Assembly: GCF_023614525.1 (NCBI RefSeq)
Contig: NZ_CP097885.1
Location: 928,501 to 992,500 of the forward strand
Reading direction: 5' to 3'
Source of the DNA: Peptoniphilus genitalis
GTDB lineage: Bacteria; Bacillota; Clostridia; Tissierellales; Peptoniphilaceae
Length of the DNA stretch: 64,000 bases
Shown: in pieces, positions 34,939-44,166 of the stretch
Numbering within the stretch: the stretch's first letter is position 1
How the letters are laid out: each line of letters begins with the position of its first letter
The notes under the pieces: model-generated
The model's database searches: none
Told to the model about the DNA's origin: nothing
Seen by the model: the letters and a program-made list of their open reading frames with translations, nothing else
Translations under genes and position numbers: made by a program

Positions 34939-36843
34939 ATGTCAGAAGTTAAATATTATGAAGCAGGAGACTTTGACACAGTAGTTATTGGAGCAGGCCA
35001 TGCCGGCAGTGAAGCTGCCCTTGCCTCTGCAAGACTTGGTGCAAAGACCCTCTTATTATGTATAAATTTAGATTCAGTTGCACAACTTAGCTGCAACCCA
35101 AATATTGGGGGTACTGGAAAGGGACACTTAGTTCGTGAAATTGACGCTCTTGGTGGAGAAATGGCAAAAAACATTGATAAGACCTTTATCCAATCCAAGA
35201 TGCTAAACACTTCCAAGGGACCTGCAGTTCACTCACTTAGGGTTCAAGCTGACAAGAGAAAATATCACGATGAAATGAAGAGGGTTCTTGAAAATGAAGA
35301 AAATCTTTATCTTGTGGAAGATGAGGCCATAAGAATCTTAAAAGAAGGTAACAAGGTAACAGGTGTACTCACAAGAAATGGCTCAAAATACAACACTAAA
35401 GCTGTTGTAATTTGTAGTGGAACCTACCTTAGGGCAAGAATTTTTATGGGAGAAGTTAACTTTTCTTCAGGGCCTTCAGGTTTTGGACCTGCCAACCACC
35501 TTTCTTCAAGCTTGGAAGAAGACTTTGGAATGAAACTTCAAAGACTTAAAACTGGTACACCAGCAAGAGTCTTAAGAAAGTCTATAGACTTTTCTGTAAT
35601 GACAGAACAAACTGGAGATGAGGAAATAATACCTTTCTCCTTCCTAAATATAGATAAGAAATATGATATTCACCAAGAACTTTGTTATTTAACTTATACT
35701 ACTAAGAAGTGTCATGAAATTATAAGAAACAACATTGAAAGATCTGCCCTAGCTCTTGGAGATATTGAAGGAAAGGGACCAAGATACTGTCCTTCAATTG
35801 AAGACAAGGTTATGAGATTTGCAGACAGGGATTCTCACCAAGTATTCATTGAACCAGAGGGACTTACAACTGATGAGATGTACATCCAAGGTGTTTCATC
35901 CTCCCTACCTGTTGAAGTTCAACATGAATTTTACAAGGAAATAATTGGGATGGAAAACTGCAAGATTCTAAGACCAGCTTATGCCATAGAATATGATGCT
36001 ATTGATGCAACTCTTCTAAAGAGAAGTCTTGAACACATGGACTATGAAGGTCTCTTCTTTGCAGGCCAAATCAATGGGTCTAGTGGATATGAAGAAGCTG
36101 GAGCCCAAGGTATTGTTGCAGGTATTAACGCTGCCCTAAAGGTTCAAGGGAAGGATCCTTTTATCCTAGATAGGTCTGAAGCCTACATTGGAGTCCTAAT
36201 TGATGACCTTGTAACTAAGGGAACTCGTGAACCTTATAGGATGATGACTTCAAGGGCTGAGTACAGACTAACTCTTAGACAAGATAATGCCGACCTAAGA
36301 TTGACAGAAAAAGGAAGACAAATTGGCCTTGTTGATGATGAAAGATACCAAGGATATCTTTACAGGAAGAAGGCTATTGAGGATGAAATAAAGAGAATTA
36401 AGAAGATCCAAATCAATCCAACAGCTGAGAACAACAAAATCTTGGAATCTCTTGGATCTACTGAAACTCAAAACTCATTTAGTCTTTATGAAATGATAAA
36501 GAGACCTGAGCTTGATTACAAGAAGCTAGCAGTATTTGACCCAGATAGGCCTCTTGTCCGTGACGATGTTATAAGAAATATTGAAATCGAAATAAAGTAC
36601 GAAGGATATATCAAGAAGCAAGAAATCCAAATTAAACAGTTTAAGAAACTTGAAAACAAAAAGCTTGACAAGAATATAGATTATAAGTCTATAGAGGGTC
36701 TAAGAATAGAAGCAAAAGAAAAGCTATCTGACATTAGGCCAGAATCAATTGGTCAAGCATTGAGAATTACTGGAGTTTCACCAGCTGATATAAATGTCCT
36801 TCTTATCCACCTAGAACAAATGAGGAGAAAAAATGTTAGTTGA
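34939..36843 (+). CDS. mnmG: tRNA uridine 5-carboxymethylaminomethyl modification enzyme MnmG
   Basis: A 634-residue flavoprotein. The FAD-binding motif is [19 protein letters not shown]. The signature [20 protein letters not shown] is intact, as is the C-terminal EQMRRK region. It partners with MnmE on tRNA. Its end overlaps the start of rsmG by 11 bases, so the mnmE-mnmG-rsmG genes are translationally coupled. Confidence 0.97.
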   Translation: MSEVKYYEAGDFDTVVIGAGHAGSEAALASARLGAKTLLLCINLDSVAQLSCNPNIGGTGKGHLVREIDALGGEMAKNIDKTFIQSKMLNTSKGPAVHSLRVQADKRKYHDEMKRVLENEENLYLVEDEAIRILKEGNKVTGVLTRNGSKYNTKAVVICSGTYLRARIFMGEVNFSSGPSGFGPANHLSSSLEEDFGMKLQRLKTGTPARVLRKSIDFSVMTEQTGDEEIIPFSFLNIDKKYDIHQELCYLTYTTKKCHEIIRNNIERSALALGDIEGKGPRYCPSIEDKVMRFADRDSHQVFIEPEGLTTDEMYIQGVSSSLPVEVQHEFYKEIIGMENCKILRPAYAIEYDAIDATLLKRSLEHMDYEGLFFAGQINGSSGYEEAGAQGIVAGINAALKVQGKDPFILDRSEAYIGVLIDDLVTKGTREPYRMMTSRAEYRLTLRQDNADLRLTEKGRQIGLVDDERYQGYLYRKKAIEDEIKRIKKIQINPTAENNKILESLGSTETQNSFSLYEMIKRPELDYKKLAVFDPDRPLVRDDVIRNIEIEIKYEGYIKKQEIQIKQFKKLENKKLDKNIDYKSIEGLRIEAKEKLSDIRPESIGQALRITGVSPADINVLLIHLEQMRRKNVS

Positions 36844-37525
36844 TTATTTCAAGGACTACGACCTTGATAAAAAAAATATTGACAAGTATGAAAGATACAA
36901 AAAGCTAATCCTGGACTATAACCAACACACAAATCTAACTAGGATTACTGAAGATGATGAGTTTAACGTAAAGCACTTCTTGGACTGCCTTAGCCTATTA
37001 AAAACTGGAAAATTTAATGGATGTGAAAAAATAATAGATATAGGAACAGGAGCAGGATTCCCTGGAATTCCCTTAAAGCTCTACAACGAAGAACTTGATG
37101 TTACCCTATTAGATTCTCTAAGAAAGAGGATTGACTTCCTAGATGGAGTTATTGAGGACTTGGGACTTGAAAATATTAGGGCAATCCACGCAAGAGCAGA
37201 AGAAATTGCAAGAACAGATGAGTATAGAGAACAATTCGACCTTGCTGTATCAAGGGCTGTTGCCAACCTTTCAACTCTTGCAGAATATGCCATGGGCTTT
37301 GTAAAAGTTGGAGGATACTTTATATCTCAAAAGGGTCCAGAGTACAAGGAAGAAATTAAAAATGCCAAGAGGGCAATTGAGGTCATGGGTGGAGAGGTCG
37401 AAGATGTAATTCATACTCCCCTTCCTAATGACATCGACCACTATATAATAATGATAAAAAAGGTTAAAACTACCGACAAAAAGTATCCAAGAGGTGGAGG
37501 CAAACCAAGGAAGTCTCCTCTGTAA
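36833..37525 (+). CDS. rsmG: 16S rRNA guanine-N7 methyltransferase RsmG
   Basis: A 230-residue SAM-dependent methyltransferase. The SAM-binding motif is [17 protein letters not shown], and [16 protein letters not shown] is the conserved catalytic region. It methylates the G527 position of 16S rRNA. The last 15 residues are basic and probably disordered. It is the last gene before the parS-like palindromes and parAB. Confidence 0.96.
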   Translation: MLVDYFKDYDLDKKNIDKYERYKKLILDYNQHTNLTRITEDDEFNVKHFLDCLSLLKTGKFNGCEKIIDIGTGAGFPGIPLKLYNEELDVTLLDSLRKRIDFLDGVIEDLGLENIRAIHARAEEIARTDEYREQFDLAVSRAVANLSTLAEYAMGFVKVGGYFISQKGPEYKEEIKNAKRAIEVMGGEVEDVIHTPLPNDIDHYIIMIKKVKTTDKKYPRGGGKPRKSPL

Positions 37526-37570
37526 GCTTGTCATATACACATTTTTAAAGATTTAAAACTATTAAAAACT

Positions 37571-37599
37571 AAGAGGCTCCACGTGGAGCCTCTTTTCTT
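37571..37599 (+). terminator. Terminator after rsmG that is also a parS-like palindrome
   Basis: A perfect 24-bp palindrome (37571-37594) with core CTCCACGTGGAG is followed by a T-rich stretch. It can terminate the mnmE-mnmG-rsmG transcript. Its CACGTG centre also matches the centre of the ParB site parS (consensus TGTTNCACGTGAAACA), but the flanks differ at several positions. Confidence 0.65.
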
Positions 37600-37629
37600 T
37601 GCAGATTTTTTGCATAGATAAAATAAAAA

Positions 37630-37645
37630 TGCTCTACGTAGAGCA
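37630..37645. promoter_or_regulatory. Candidate parS site 1
   Basis: TGCTCTACGTAGAGCA is a perfect 16-bp palindrome of parS length with a TACGTA centre, 154 bases upstream of parA. No T-run follows, so it is not a terminator. ParB recognition is inferred from position and symmetry. Confidence 0.55.
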
Positions 37646-37663
37646 CAAAATTATTTATAATAA

Positions 37664-37681
37664 ATGCTCCACGTAGAGCAT
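37664..37681. promoter_or_regulatory. Candidate parS site 2
   Basis: ATGCTCCACGTAGAGCAT repeats the previous site with one central change (CACGTA). It is 34 bases from site 1 and 118 bases upstream of parA. Together with the palindrome at 37571 it makes three related sites in 111 bases. Confidence 0.55.
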
Positions 37682-37798
37682 GTAAGTCTAAAAAATAAAA
37701 AATAAAATTAAGCAAAAAATTTATATCTTATAACTACTACATCTTTAAATTGAATCTTAAACATGATACTATTGATAGTATAGAAATGAGGTAAGAAT

Positions 37799-38554
37799 AT
37801 GTCTCTTGTAATTACAGTTTTTAATCAAAAAGGTGGAGTCGGAAAGAGCACCACAGTAATAAATTTAAGTTCAGCATTGGCACTAAGAGGCAAAAAAACT
37901 CTTATTGTGGATATGGATCCACAGGGAAATGCCACATCGGGCCTTGGACTATATGAATTTGACAACATGATATATGACTTTCTTATAGATGAAGAGGAAG
38001 ACTCCATATATCCAACTGGTTTTTCAAAACTTGATATAATCCCATCAAATTCTGAGTTTGCAGGGGTTGAGATCGAATTGGCAACCCACAAAGACTGGCA
38101 GTTTAAGCTAAAAAAGATGATAGATAAGGTCAAGGATAATTATGATTTTGTAATTATTGATTCGCCACCATCTCTTGGGATTTTATCCATGATGTCTCTT
38201 GTAGCAAGTGACAAAATTTTGGTTCCAGTCCAATGTGAATATTATGCACTTGAAGGCGTAACTCAACTTATGGATACTATGACCCTTGTCAGGGAAAACT
38301 TCAATCCAGACCTAAGTCTATTAGGTGTTGTAATGTGCATGTTTGATGGAAGGACCAACCTGTCAAATCAAGTGGTAGAAGAAATCCAAAAACACTTTGA
38401 CAACAAGGTCTTTAAGACCTTTATACCAAGAAATGTAAGATTGGCAGAAGCTCCAAGCTATGGCATGAATATATATGACTACGACAGCAGTTCTAAGGGG
38501 GCTAAGGCTTACTCAGACCTTGCCAAGGAAGTAATAGGTGAGATAAATGACTAA
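37799..38554 (+). CDS. parA: Chromosome-partitioning ATPase ParA (Soj)
   Basis: A 251-residue deviant Walker A ATPase: NQKGGVGKSTTVINLSSALA, with VDMDPQGNATSGL and DFVIIDSPPSLG as other nucleotide-site motifs. It acts with ParB at parS to segregate the origin and, in Bacillus, modulates DnaA. It overlaps parB by 8 bases. The upstream gap carries parS-like palindromes. Confidence 0.96.
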   Translation: MSLVITVFNQKGGVGKSTTVINLSSALALRGKKTLIVDMDPQGNATSGLGLYEFDNMIYDFLIDEEEDSIYPTGFSKLDIIPSNSEFAGVEIELATHKDWQFKLKKMIDKVKDNYDFVIIDSPPSLGILSMMSLVASDKILVPVQCEYYALEGVTQLMDTMTLVRENFNPDLSLLGVVMCMFDGRTNLSNQVVEEIQKHFDNKVFKTFIPRNVRLAEAPSYGMNIYDYDSSSKGAKAYSDLAKEVIGEIND

Positions 38555-39398
38555 GAAAAAAGGGCTTGGAAGGGGAATTGGTAACTTCCTAAACTCTAGT
38601 GAAAAGATAAGAGAAGTTATAGAAGAAGAACGCTCCAAGCTGATGGAAATCAGTATTGAAGATATTGTTGCTAATGAGGGTCAACCAAGAAAGAACTTTG
38701 ACCAAGAAGAATTAAAAGACTTGGCATCGTCTATAAAGAAGTATGGAATTATACAACCACTTCTATTAAAGAAAAAAGAGGATAAGTATGAAATTATAGC
38801 TGGTGAAAGAAGGTTTAGAGCCGCAAGACTTGCAGGCCTAGAGAGGGTTCCTGCTATAGTAAAAGATATTTCTGATGACGAATCCTCAAGGATAGCAATT
38901 ATAGAAAATATCCAAAGAAAGGACCTAAACCCAGTTGAAGAAGCCATGAGTTATAGACATCTACTGGATTCTCAAGACCTAACTCAAAAGGAACTTGCAG
39001 ATGAAATTGGAAAGTCTAGACAATACATTGGTAATACAATTAGGCTCCTAAATCTTGATCCAAGAGTTTTAAAACTACTTGAAGAAGAAAAAATTTCCAC
39101 ATCTCATGGAAAGAAACTTCTTTCTATAAAAGATGGCGACAAACAATATAAGGAAGCTATGAGGATAATCAAGGACTCCTTACCTGTTAATGACAATAAG
39201 AAGACAGTGAAAACACCTAGAGTCCAAGAAAAAGAAGATATATTCCTAGTAGATATGAGAACCAAGGTGGAAAGAACCCTTGGAACTAAGGTAAACTTCA
39301 AAAAGAGAGGCAAGGTAGGTAAAATCGAAATAGAATACTATGGAGAAGAAGACCTATCTAGGATCCTTGATTTAATATTAGCTAGAGAGTTGGATTAA
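38547..39398 (+). CDS. parB: Chromosome-partitioning protein ParB (Spo0J)
   Basis: 283 residues with the ParB architecture: N-terminal CTPase/nuclease-like domain (ISIEDIVANEGQPRKNFDQE; then YEIIAGERRFRAARLAG, the conserved GERR motif), a central helix-turn-helix (LTQKELADEIGKSRQYIGNT) and a C-terminal dimerisation domain. It should load onto parS and slide as a CTP-dependent clamp. A single parB-like gene is present here; no noc paralogue adjoins. Confidence 0.96.
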   Translation: MTKKKGLGRGIGNFLNSSEKIREVIEEERSKLMEISIEDIVANEGQPRKNFDQEELKDLASSIKKYGIIQPLLLKKKEDKYEIIAGERRFRAARLAGLERVPAIVKDISDDESSRIAIIENIQRKDLNPVEEAMSYRHLLDSQDLTQKELADEIGKSRQYIGNTIRLLNLDPRVLKLLEEEKISTSHGKKLLSIKDGDKQYKEAMRIIKDSLPVNDNKKTVKTPRVQEKEDIFLVDMRTKVERTLGTKVNFKKRGKVGKIEIEYYGEEDLSRILDLILARELD

Positions 39399-39400
39399 AT

Positions 39401-40291
39401 ATGAAGAGATTTTATACAACCTACCTAGTATCTGCCTTTTCAGATAGGGCCTTTATGGGAAATTCTACAGGCGTAGTCATCGATGATGGTAGACTTACAG
39501 ACCTTGAGATGAAAAATATTGCAAGGGATATAAATCAATCTGTTGTAGTTTTTGTTAGAAGTCTTGATAGGGATAGGTACTTAACAAGATTTTTCACACC
39601 TGAGGGAGAAATAAATCTTTGTGGTCATGCAACAATTGCAACTTTTTATGCCCTTGCAGAAAATGAATACATTATGTCCATGGAAGAAGGAATAAAAAAG
39701 ATTATCCAACACACAAAAATTGGAAAAATCCCAGTGGAACTCGAATACAAGGATTCTAAGATTCAAAATGTTCATATGAATTTAAATGTTGAATTGAGGG
39801 AAAAATACGAAGCTCCAGAAGGCGTTTTAAGAGCTTTAAACTTGAGCCTTGATGATATAGGTCTAGATATAAAAGAAAACCTCAATATGGAAAGAATATC
39901 CATGGGGACTTGTGACATCCTTGTTCCAGTGAAAAATGAGAAGATTTTATCCTCTATAAAATTAAACAGGGATGAGGCCTTAAGGATTTCAAGAGAAGAG
40001 GAAATAATTTCAATCCATGCCTTCACGACTGAAGATGGAAAAGAGGTCAAACAAAGGACCTTCTCCCCAATTATTGGTGTTGATGAAGAATTTGGAAGTG
40101 GAACATCAACTGCAGCCACTATGCACTACTTAAAGGCAAATGACATTGCTGTCACAGACTCAATCTACGCCACCCAAGGAGATTATATTGGAAGAGTTTC
40201 AAGGGTTCTAACTAGCCTAGGCGAAGGCGAAAATAAGGTGAGGGTCGGAGGCAGGGCCTATGTATTTATGAATGGAGTTATATATTTATAA
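39401..40291 (+). CDS. PhzF-family isomerase-like protein
   Basis: A 296-residue protein of the PhzF/diaminopimelate-epimerase fold. The N-terminal half has AFMGNSTGVVID and the conserved FTPEGEINLCGHATIATFYAL; the C-terminal half has the second pocket GSGTSTAATMHYL. PhzF proteins isomerise trans-2,3-dihydro-3-hydroxyanthranilate in phenazine makers, but most, as here, lie outside any phenazine cluster and have unknown substrates. It follows parB by 2 bases and overlaps the next gene by one, so it is transcribed with parAB. Confidence 0.85.
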   Translation: MKRFYTTYLVSAFSDRAFMGNSTGVVIDDGRLTDLEMKNIARDINQSVVVFVRSLDRDRYLTRFFTPEGEINLCGHATIATFYALAENEYIMSMEEGIKKIIQHTKIGKIPVELEYKDSKIQNVHMNLNVELREKYEAPEGVLRALNLSLDDIGLDIKENLNMERISMGTCDILVPVKNEKILSSIKLNRDEALRISREEEIISIHAFTTEDGKEVKQRTFSPIIGVDEEFGSGTSTAATMHYLKANDIAVTDSIYATQGDYIGRVSRVLTSLGEGENKVRVGGRAYVFMNGVIYL

Positions 40292-40707
40292 TGGGAAGAA
40301 GACAGAAAAAATCAAATAGATCTAAGCTGGTTCTGGTAATATTTTTTGCAGTCCTAGTCTTTTTTGGAGGCAGTCTAGTATCTTCTAGGAACAAGATTGT
40401 AGATATAAATCCAAGAGATATTGATTATATTGAGATAATAGGTTTTAAGACTGATAACATGAAGACTATTAAGGACAGAAAAACAGTTACAAAGATCGCA
40501 AAGGACTTAAACAGCCTAAGGGGTAAGCAAGCAAACAAGGATACAAATGGAGAAATTGCCAACTACATCAATGTTTACTTCACAAGTGGCAACAAGATTT
40601 CCTTTGTTAAGACAGGACTGACAATTAGGGTCAATAATATTTATTACAATATAAATTCTAGACATTCTAGGATGATTGATGAAATAATAGAAAAGTTTGG
40701 AAGATAA
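40291..40707 (+). CDS. Membrane-anchored hypothetical protein
   Basis: 138 residues: basic N-terminus, one membrane segment (about 13-30, LVLVIFFAVLVFFGGSLV), then an extracytoplasmic domain with alternating strands and helices (IDYIEIIGF, TVTKIAKDLNSL, ISFVKTGLTIRVN). The layout resembles the lipoprotein at 2654-3115 and may be the same kind of DUF5301-like domain. It is the last gene of the parAB transcript, ending directly at a terminator. Function unknown. Confidence 0.65.
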   Translation: MGRRQKKSNRSKLVLVIFFAVLVFFGGSLVSSRNKIVDINPRDIDYIEIIGFKTDNMKTIKDRKTVTKIAKDLNSLRGKQANKDTNGEIANYINVYFTSGNKISFVKTGLTIRVNNIYYNINSRHSRMIDEIIEKFGR

Positions 40708-40738
40708 ACCTGGTGAGCAGAGGCTCACTGGGTTTTTT
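40707..40738 (+). terminator. Terminator of the parAB transcript
   Basis: AACCTGGTGAGC (40707-40718) pairs with GCTCACTGGGTT (40723-40734) with two G-T pairs, then a T-run. Confidence 0.88.
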
Positions 40739-40752
40739 ATTTGTTCATTTAC

Positions 40753-40967
40753 TGTCGATAAAAGATTAAAAAATTTCTGTGGATAGAATTAAATTAAGAA
40801 AGTCATATGTTGATAAAATTAAAAATTAAAAAAATAGGATAAATAAAAAAGTTTGTAAAACTAGATAATATCAACAGATGTAGATAAGATAGAGAAATTG
40901 TGGATAAAAAACCAAGAAAAAATCGAAAAAACAATAAAAAACATGACTAAAACCCGACTTATCCACA
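40753..40967. other. Cluster of DnaA-box-like nonamers between convergent genes
   Basis: In 215 non-coding bases there are two perfect boxes, TGTGGATAA (40899-40907) and TTATCCACA (40959-40967). Near-matches lie at 40753-40761, 40778-40786, 40808-40816, 40868-40876 and 40879-40887. The region lies between two terminators, so it serves no promoter that can be seen. It is about 9.7 kb from oriC. A DnaA-titrating site or a second origin element is inferred. Confidence 0.6.
40868..40912. repeat. 39-bp intergenic repeat, copy 1
   Basis: A 39-base module (about 40874-40912) beginning AACAGATGTAGATAAGA and ending TTGTGGATAAAAAA recurs near 50869-50907 with only a few differences. It contains a near-consensus and a perfect DnaA box exactly 20 bases apart, start to start. 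Confidence 0.65.
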
Positions 40968-40972
40968 AAAAA

Positions 40973-40998
40973 GGACCCGACCGAAGTCGAGTCCAATT
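40973..40998 (-). terminator. Terminator of the holin-like gene
   Basis: GGACCCGAC (40973-40981) and GTCGAGTCC (40986-40994) pair around a CGAA/TTCG tetraloop. On the minus strand a T-run follows. Confidence 0.88.
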
Positions 40999-41002
40999 TA
41001 TA

Positions 41003-41335
41003 TTACATAGTCTTTTTGTCAGCTGGTAGGAAAGAATCCACAATACCAAGTATAAGAGCACCAACGATAGCGCCAATAACTGATACAGTAAATCCATCAA
41101 CAATCTTACCTGTGATAAATAAAATTACTGCAGCAACAACAAATCCAACTGCACCTCTACCGAATGGTGAAGCGTCAATTCCTGTGAACTTATTAATTGC
41201 CCAGTCCAAAATTCCTATTACAATTGCTGCCATAATAGCAGCAGAATAACCGTCTGTTTGAATTCCAATGGAAAGTGCAGAAGTTAGTAAAATAGCTAAT
41301 CCACTTACCAATACTTTAATAACTAATTTAATCAT
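41003..41335 (-). CDS. Phage-holin-family (four-helix) membrane protein
   Basis: A 110-residue protein with about four hydrophobic segments and the family pattern LTSALSIGIQTDGYSAAIMA, then ILDWAINKFTG. It belongs to the holin-like superfamily IV group found widely in bacterial chromosomes, where a lysis role is not established. No phage gene adjoins it. AAGGAGG precedes the ATG. It is transcribed alone, ending at its own terminator. Confidence 0.8.
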   Translation of the reverse strand: MIKLVIKVLVSGLAILLTSALSIGIQTDGYSAAIMAAIVIGILDWAINKFTGIDASPFGRGAVGFVVAAVILFITGKIVDGFTVSVIGAIVGALILGIVDSFLPADKKTM

Positions 41336-41438
41336 ATATTATTCCTCCTTAATTTATGTATAACCAAGATTGCAAAAAATTAAACAAATTTTACTCCTAT
41401 GCAATAAATATGTGGTATAAATAAAGAAGGAGGTAGGT

Positions 41439-41759
41439 ATGAAGCACGTAAAAATAGAGATATTTATCCCTAGAGAGGACAGCAGAAAGTTAATAGACAA
41501 GATAAATGAAGCTGGATATTTAAAAGAAGAAAACTATGATTACTGTTACGCAGAAACATATGTACTAGGTCATTTTAGACCAATTGAAGGTGCAAATCCC
41601 TATATTGGAAGCCTAAATAAAATAGAAGAAGTCCAAGAATCAAAGTTGGAATTTAGGATAAGAAGGGAAGATCTTGAAGAGACTATGAGGATAATAAAAG
41701 AAAATCACCCCTATGAAGTCCCTGTTATTAATGTAATTGAACTTATAGACTTAGACTAG
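41439..41759 (+). CDS. NIF3/YqfO-like PII-fold protein
   Basis: A 106-residue protein. The pattern VLGHFRPIEGANPYIGS and then KLEFRIRREDLEETMRII with the HPYEVPVI end is typical of the CutA/PII-like domain inserted in NIF3/YqfO proteins, here free-standing. Function unknown, perhaps metal binding or regulation. GGAGG precedes the ATG. It stands alone between the holin-like gene and the tRNA. Confidence 0.8.
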   Translation: MKHVKIEIFIPREDSRKLIDKINEAGYLKEENYDYCYAETYVLGHFRPIEGANPYIGSLNKIEEVQESKLEFRIRREDLEETMRIIKENHPYEVPVINVIELIDLD

Positions 41760-41878
41760 AGATAAGTGAGATATCAAAGAATTTTATTTAAAGTATTTTG
41801 CGACAAAATTTTTATTTAATATGAAACCAAAGAAGTTCTTATATGATTTAATAAAAGAGATTTCTAAAAAAATAAAAA

Positions 41879-41912
41879 ACTCCAAAGCCTCTAATATAAA
41901 GACTTTGGAGTT
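41879..41912 (-). terminator. Terminator after tRNA-Arg
   Basis: ACTCCAAAG pairs with CTTTGGAGT across 41879-41912, and the minus strand continues into a long T-run. Confidence 0.85.
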
Positions 41913-41920
41913 TAATAATT

Positions 41921-41997
41921 TGGCGTCCACGAGAGGAGTCGAACCTCCGGCCCCACGCTTAGGAGGCGTGTGCTCTATCCTACTGAGCTACGTAGAC
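41921..41997 (-). tRNA. tRNA-Arg (anticodon CCU)
   Basis: 77 nt with CCA encoded. Acceptor GTCTACG pairs with CGTGGAC (one G-T), the D-arm is GCTC/GAGC, the anticodon stem is CACGC/GCGTG with loop CTCCTAA giving anticodon CCT, and the T-arm holds TTCGACT. It decodes AGG, a common Arg codon in this window. The only tRNA found here. Confidence 0.96.
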
Positions 41998-42024
41998 CTA
42001 TAAAACAATTGTATATAAATAAGG

Positions 42025-42058
42025 AAGAAGTGTCAATATTTAATGACACTTCTTTTAT
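42025..42058. terminator. Terminator-like hairpin downstream of the carboxypeptidase gene
   Basis: AAGAAGTGTCA (42025-42035) pairs perfectly with TGACACTTCTT (42044-42054). The T-run is on the plus-strand side, so it also blocks rightward read-through into the carboxypeptidase gene. Confidence 0.7.
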
Positions 42059-42073
42059 TTTGAACTTGTAATC

Positions 42074-43444
42074 TTAGGCGGCCTTCTCAATATTTACAAA
42101 AATTTCTTCAAAGACTCTCTTGAATTTATTGATTATGCCCTTTTCATAAACCTTGTCCTTAACAATTAAGTCACTTTCAAAAACTAATTTATCACCCTTG
42201 TAGAAGGAAATTTTTCCAACAGATGAACCTGCCTCAAGGGGAGCCTTTAGGTCATCCTTGATCTCCACCCTTTCCCTGTATTTATCATTTGACTTGGAAA
42301 GTATGTAGCCAATTTCCTTTTGATAAACAGGTATGTTTTCATCTTGAGAATGTAGGACTTCTATGGTCCTTACTTCCTTTTCTGTGTCTCCTATTGCATT
42401 GTAGCCGTAGTCTTCAAAGCCCTTAGTAATAAGTCTTTTGCAGGCAACAAATCTTTCAAAGTCAGAGTTGGAACCTGTTGTTATCCCAATGAGCCTCATG
42501 TCCTTAGATTTTTCATCTACTCCCTTTTCGAGACCAGTTAAGATTACGCACCTACCTGCTGCATTGGTGTAACCTGTCTTTAGGCCGTCAACTTCTGGGA
42601 CAATCCCGAGGACTGGGTTGGTGTTGTATTCTATGAAGTTCCTTCCAGGGTCTTCTAACTTAGCTATAGTAGTGTATTTTAAAATTTCTGGATGAAACTT
42701 AATAAGTTCTGATGCTAACATAAACATTTCCCTAGTTGTCATCTTGTTGTAGTCAAGAATTTCATAGTTAGTAAGTCCAGTTGGGTTTACCATTAGGGCA
42801 TTTTTAAGTCCCAGGTCATGGCACTTGTCGTTCATCATCTTGACGAAGGCATCGGTAGAGCCTGCCACGTGCTTGCCAAGGGCTGTGATTGCATCGTTGC
42901 CTGATACAACCATGGAGGCTTCAATTAGTTTTTCCACTGTTACCTTATCGCCTTCCTTTAACTTAAAGGAAGATCCAGTTAGGGCTGCGGCTTCCTTGTC
43001 TATTTCAACTTCGTCATTAAGAGAGATTTTCCCCTCTTGAATTTTATCTAAGACAACAAAAATAGAAACCAATTTAGAAGTTGATGCCATGGCACGAATC
43101 TCGTCAAGGTTGTAGCCTTCTAAGATCTGACCAGACTTGTAGTCTCCCAATAAGTAGGACTTTGTTAGCCCTTCTAGGGGAATATCTTCTAACTTTTTAA
43201 TCTTTTCTGCCTCATAAAGGTTGGCCTTTTGGACACCTTGTTTTGTTGGGACCAAAAAGTCTTGATTTCTAATTGTATTTGGATCAATTTCTTTTTCTTC
43301 AGCATTTGTAGATGCGGCGTCTAGGACATTTGTACTAGCTGCCGGCTTATTATCAGCTTGTAACTTAGTGCTTTCTGCCAAGACATTCATTGGGGCAGAA
43401 AAAATCATAAGTCCAAGAGATAAATATAGAAGTAATTTCTTCAT
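42074..43444 (-). CDS. dacA: D-alanyl-D-alanine carboxypeptidase (penicillin-binding protein 5/6 type)
   Basis: A 456-residue secreted serine peptidase. Signal peptide is residues 1-23 (cleavage near VLA-ES). Active-site motifs are S121-x2-K124 (STSK), SGN and KTG (GLKTGYTNAAG). A PBP5-type C-terminal domain follows and the tail, FKRVFEEIFVNIEKAA, can form the amphipathic membrane-anchor helix. It trims the terminal D-Ala from peptidoglycan pentapeptides. The ATG at 43444 follows GAGGTG; the longer reading to 43471 adds nine non-signal residues and is rejected. Confidence 0.94.
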   Translation of the reverse strand: MKKLLLYLSLGLMIFSAPMNVLAESTKLQADNKPAASTNVLDAASTNAEEKEIDPNTIRNQDFLVPTKQGVQKANLYEAEKIKKLEDIPLEGLTKSYLLGDYKSGQILEGYNLDEIRAMASTSKLVSIFVVLDKIQEGKISLNDEVEIDKEAAALTGSSFKLKEGDKVTVEKLIEASMVVSGNDAITALGKHVAGSTDAFVKMMNDKCHDLGLKNALMVNPTGLTNYEILDYNKMTTREMFMLASELIKFHPEILKYTTIAKLEDPGRNFIEYNTNPVLGIVPEVDGLKTGYTNAAGRCVILTGLEKGVDEKSKDMRLIGITTGSNSDFERFVACKRLITKGFEDYGYNAIGDTEKEVRTIEVLHSQDENIPVYQKEIGYILSKSNDKYRERVEIKDDLKAPLEAGSSVGKISFYKGDKLVFESDLIVKDKVYEKGIINKFKRVFEEIFVNIEKAA

Positions 43445-43611
43445 TTTGCACCTCGGGAAATATTGTATCAAATTATAAATAAATTGTAAATTAAGAGAGG
43501 CCTATAAGCTTGGATAAAAGTCCTAATTTATGGGAAACTGTTACCATTGTAAAGGCAATATGTTATAATGAAATTTGTAAATTAAAAAAATAAATCTATG
43601 AGGGGATTATA

Positions 43612-44166
43612 ATGGATAAACAAAAAATTGAACAAGCTGTAGAAATGATCATCGAAGCGATTGGAGAAGATAAAAATAGAGAAGGTCTATTAGAAACTCC
43701 AGCAAGAGTTGCAAGGATGTATGAAGAAATTTTTGCAGGACTTGGAAAAACAGCTGAAGAGCACCTTTCAAAAACTTTTGAAATAACAGAAGACAATATA
43801 GTTGTTGTAAAGGACATAGACTTTTACTCCATGTGCGAACACCACTTCCTACCATTTTATGGAAAGGCCCACATCGCCTACATTCCAAATGAAAAGGTAG
43901 CAGGTCTTTCAAAACTTGCAAGAACAGTGGAAACTTATGCTAAAAAGCCACAATTACAAGAAAGACTTAGTATCGAAATCGCCGATGCTATGATGAAGTA
44001 TCTTGAACCAAAGGGAGTTCTTGTAGTCATAGAAGCAGAGCACATGTGTATGAATATGAGAGGGGTTAAAAAACCTGGATCAAAGACTGTGACATCAGTA
44101 GCTAGAGGAGTTTTAGAAACTGACGAAAAACAAAAACAAGAAGCCTTTAGACTTATTGAATTTTAA
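43612..44166 (+). CDS. folE: GTP cyclohydrolase I
   Basis: A 184-residue type I enzyme that converts GTP to dihydroneopterin triphosphate, the first step of folate synthesis. The zinc and substrate motifs are present: [20 protein letters not shown], and the second Cys in [16 protein letters not shown]. Homodecameric in known members. First gene of a rightward operon; it overlaps the HD-domain gene by one base. AGGGG precedes the ATG. Confidence 0.96.
   Translation: MDKQKIEQAVEMIIEAIGEDKNREGLLETPARVARMYEEIFAGLGKTAEEHLSKTFEITEDNIVVVKDIDFYSMCEHHFLPFYGKAHIAYIPNEKVAGLSKLARTVETYAKKPQLQERLSIEIADAMMKYLEPKGVLVVIEAEHMCMNMRGVKKPGSKTVTSVARGVLETDEKQKQEAFRLIEF

Noticed and set aside
37561-37681. CRISPR-like repeat-spacer array upstream of parA
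   Set aside because: Only three short palindromes with unequal spacing and no cas genes; parS-like sites fit better.
41003-41335. Prophage remnant suggested by the holin-like gene
   Set aside because: No integrase, structural, lysin or attachment-site signals surround it, and this family is common on bacterial chromosomes.
41821-42003. Plus-strand open frame of 60 codons
   Set aside because: It covers the tRNA-Arg gene and its terminator on the other strand and has no ribosome-binding site.
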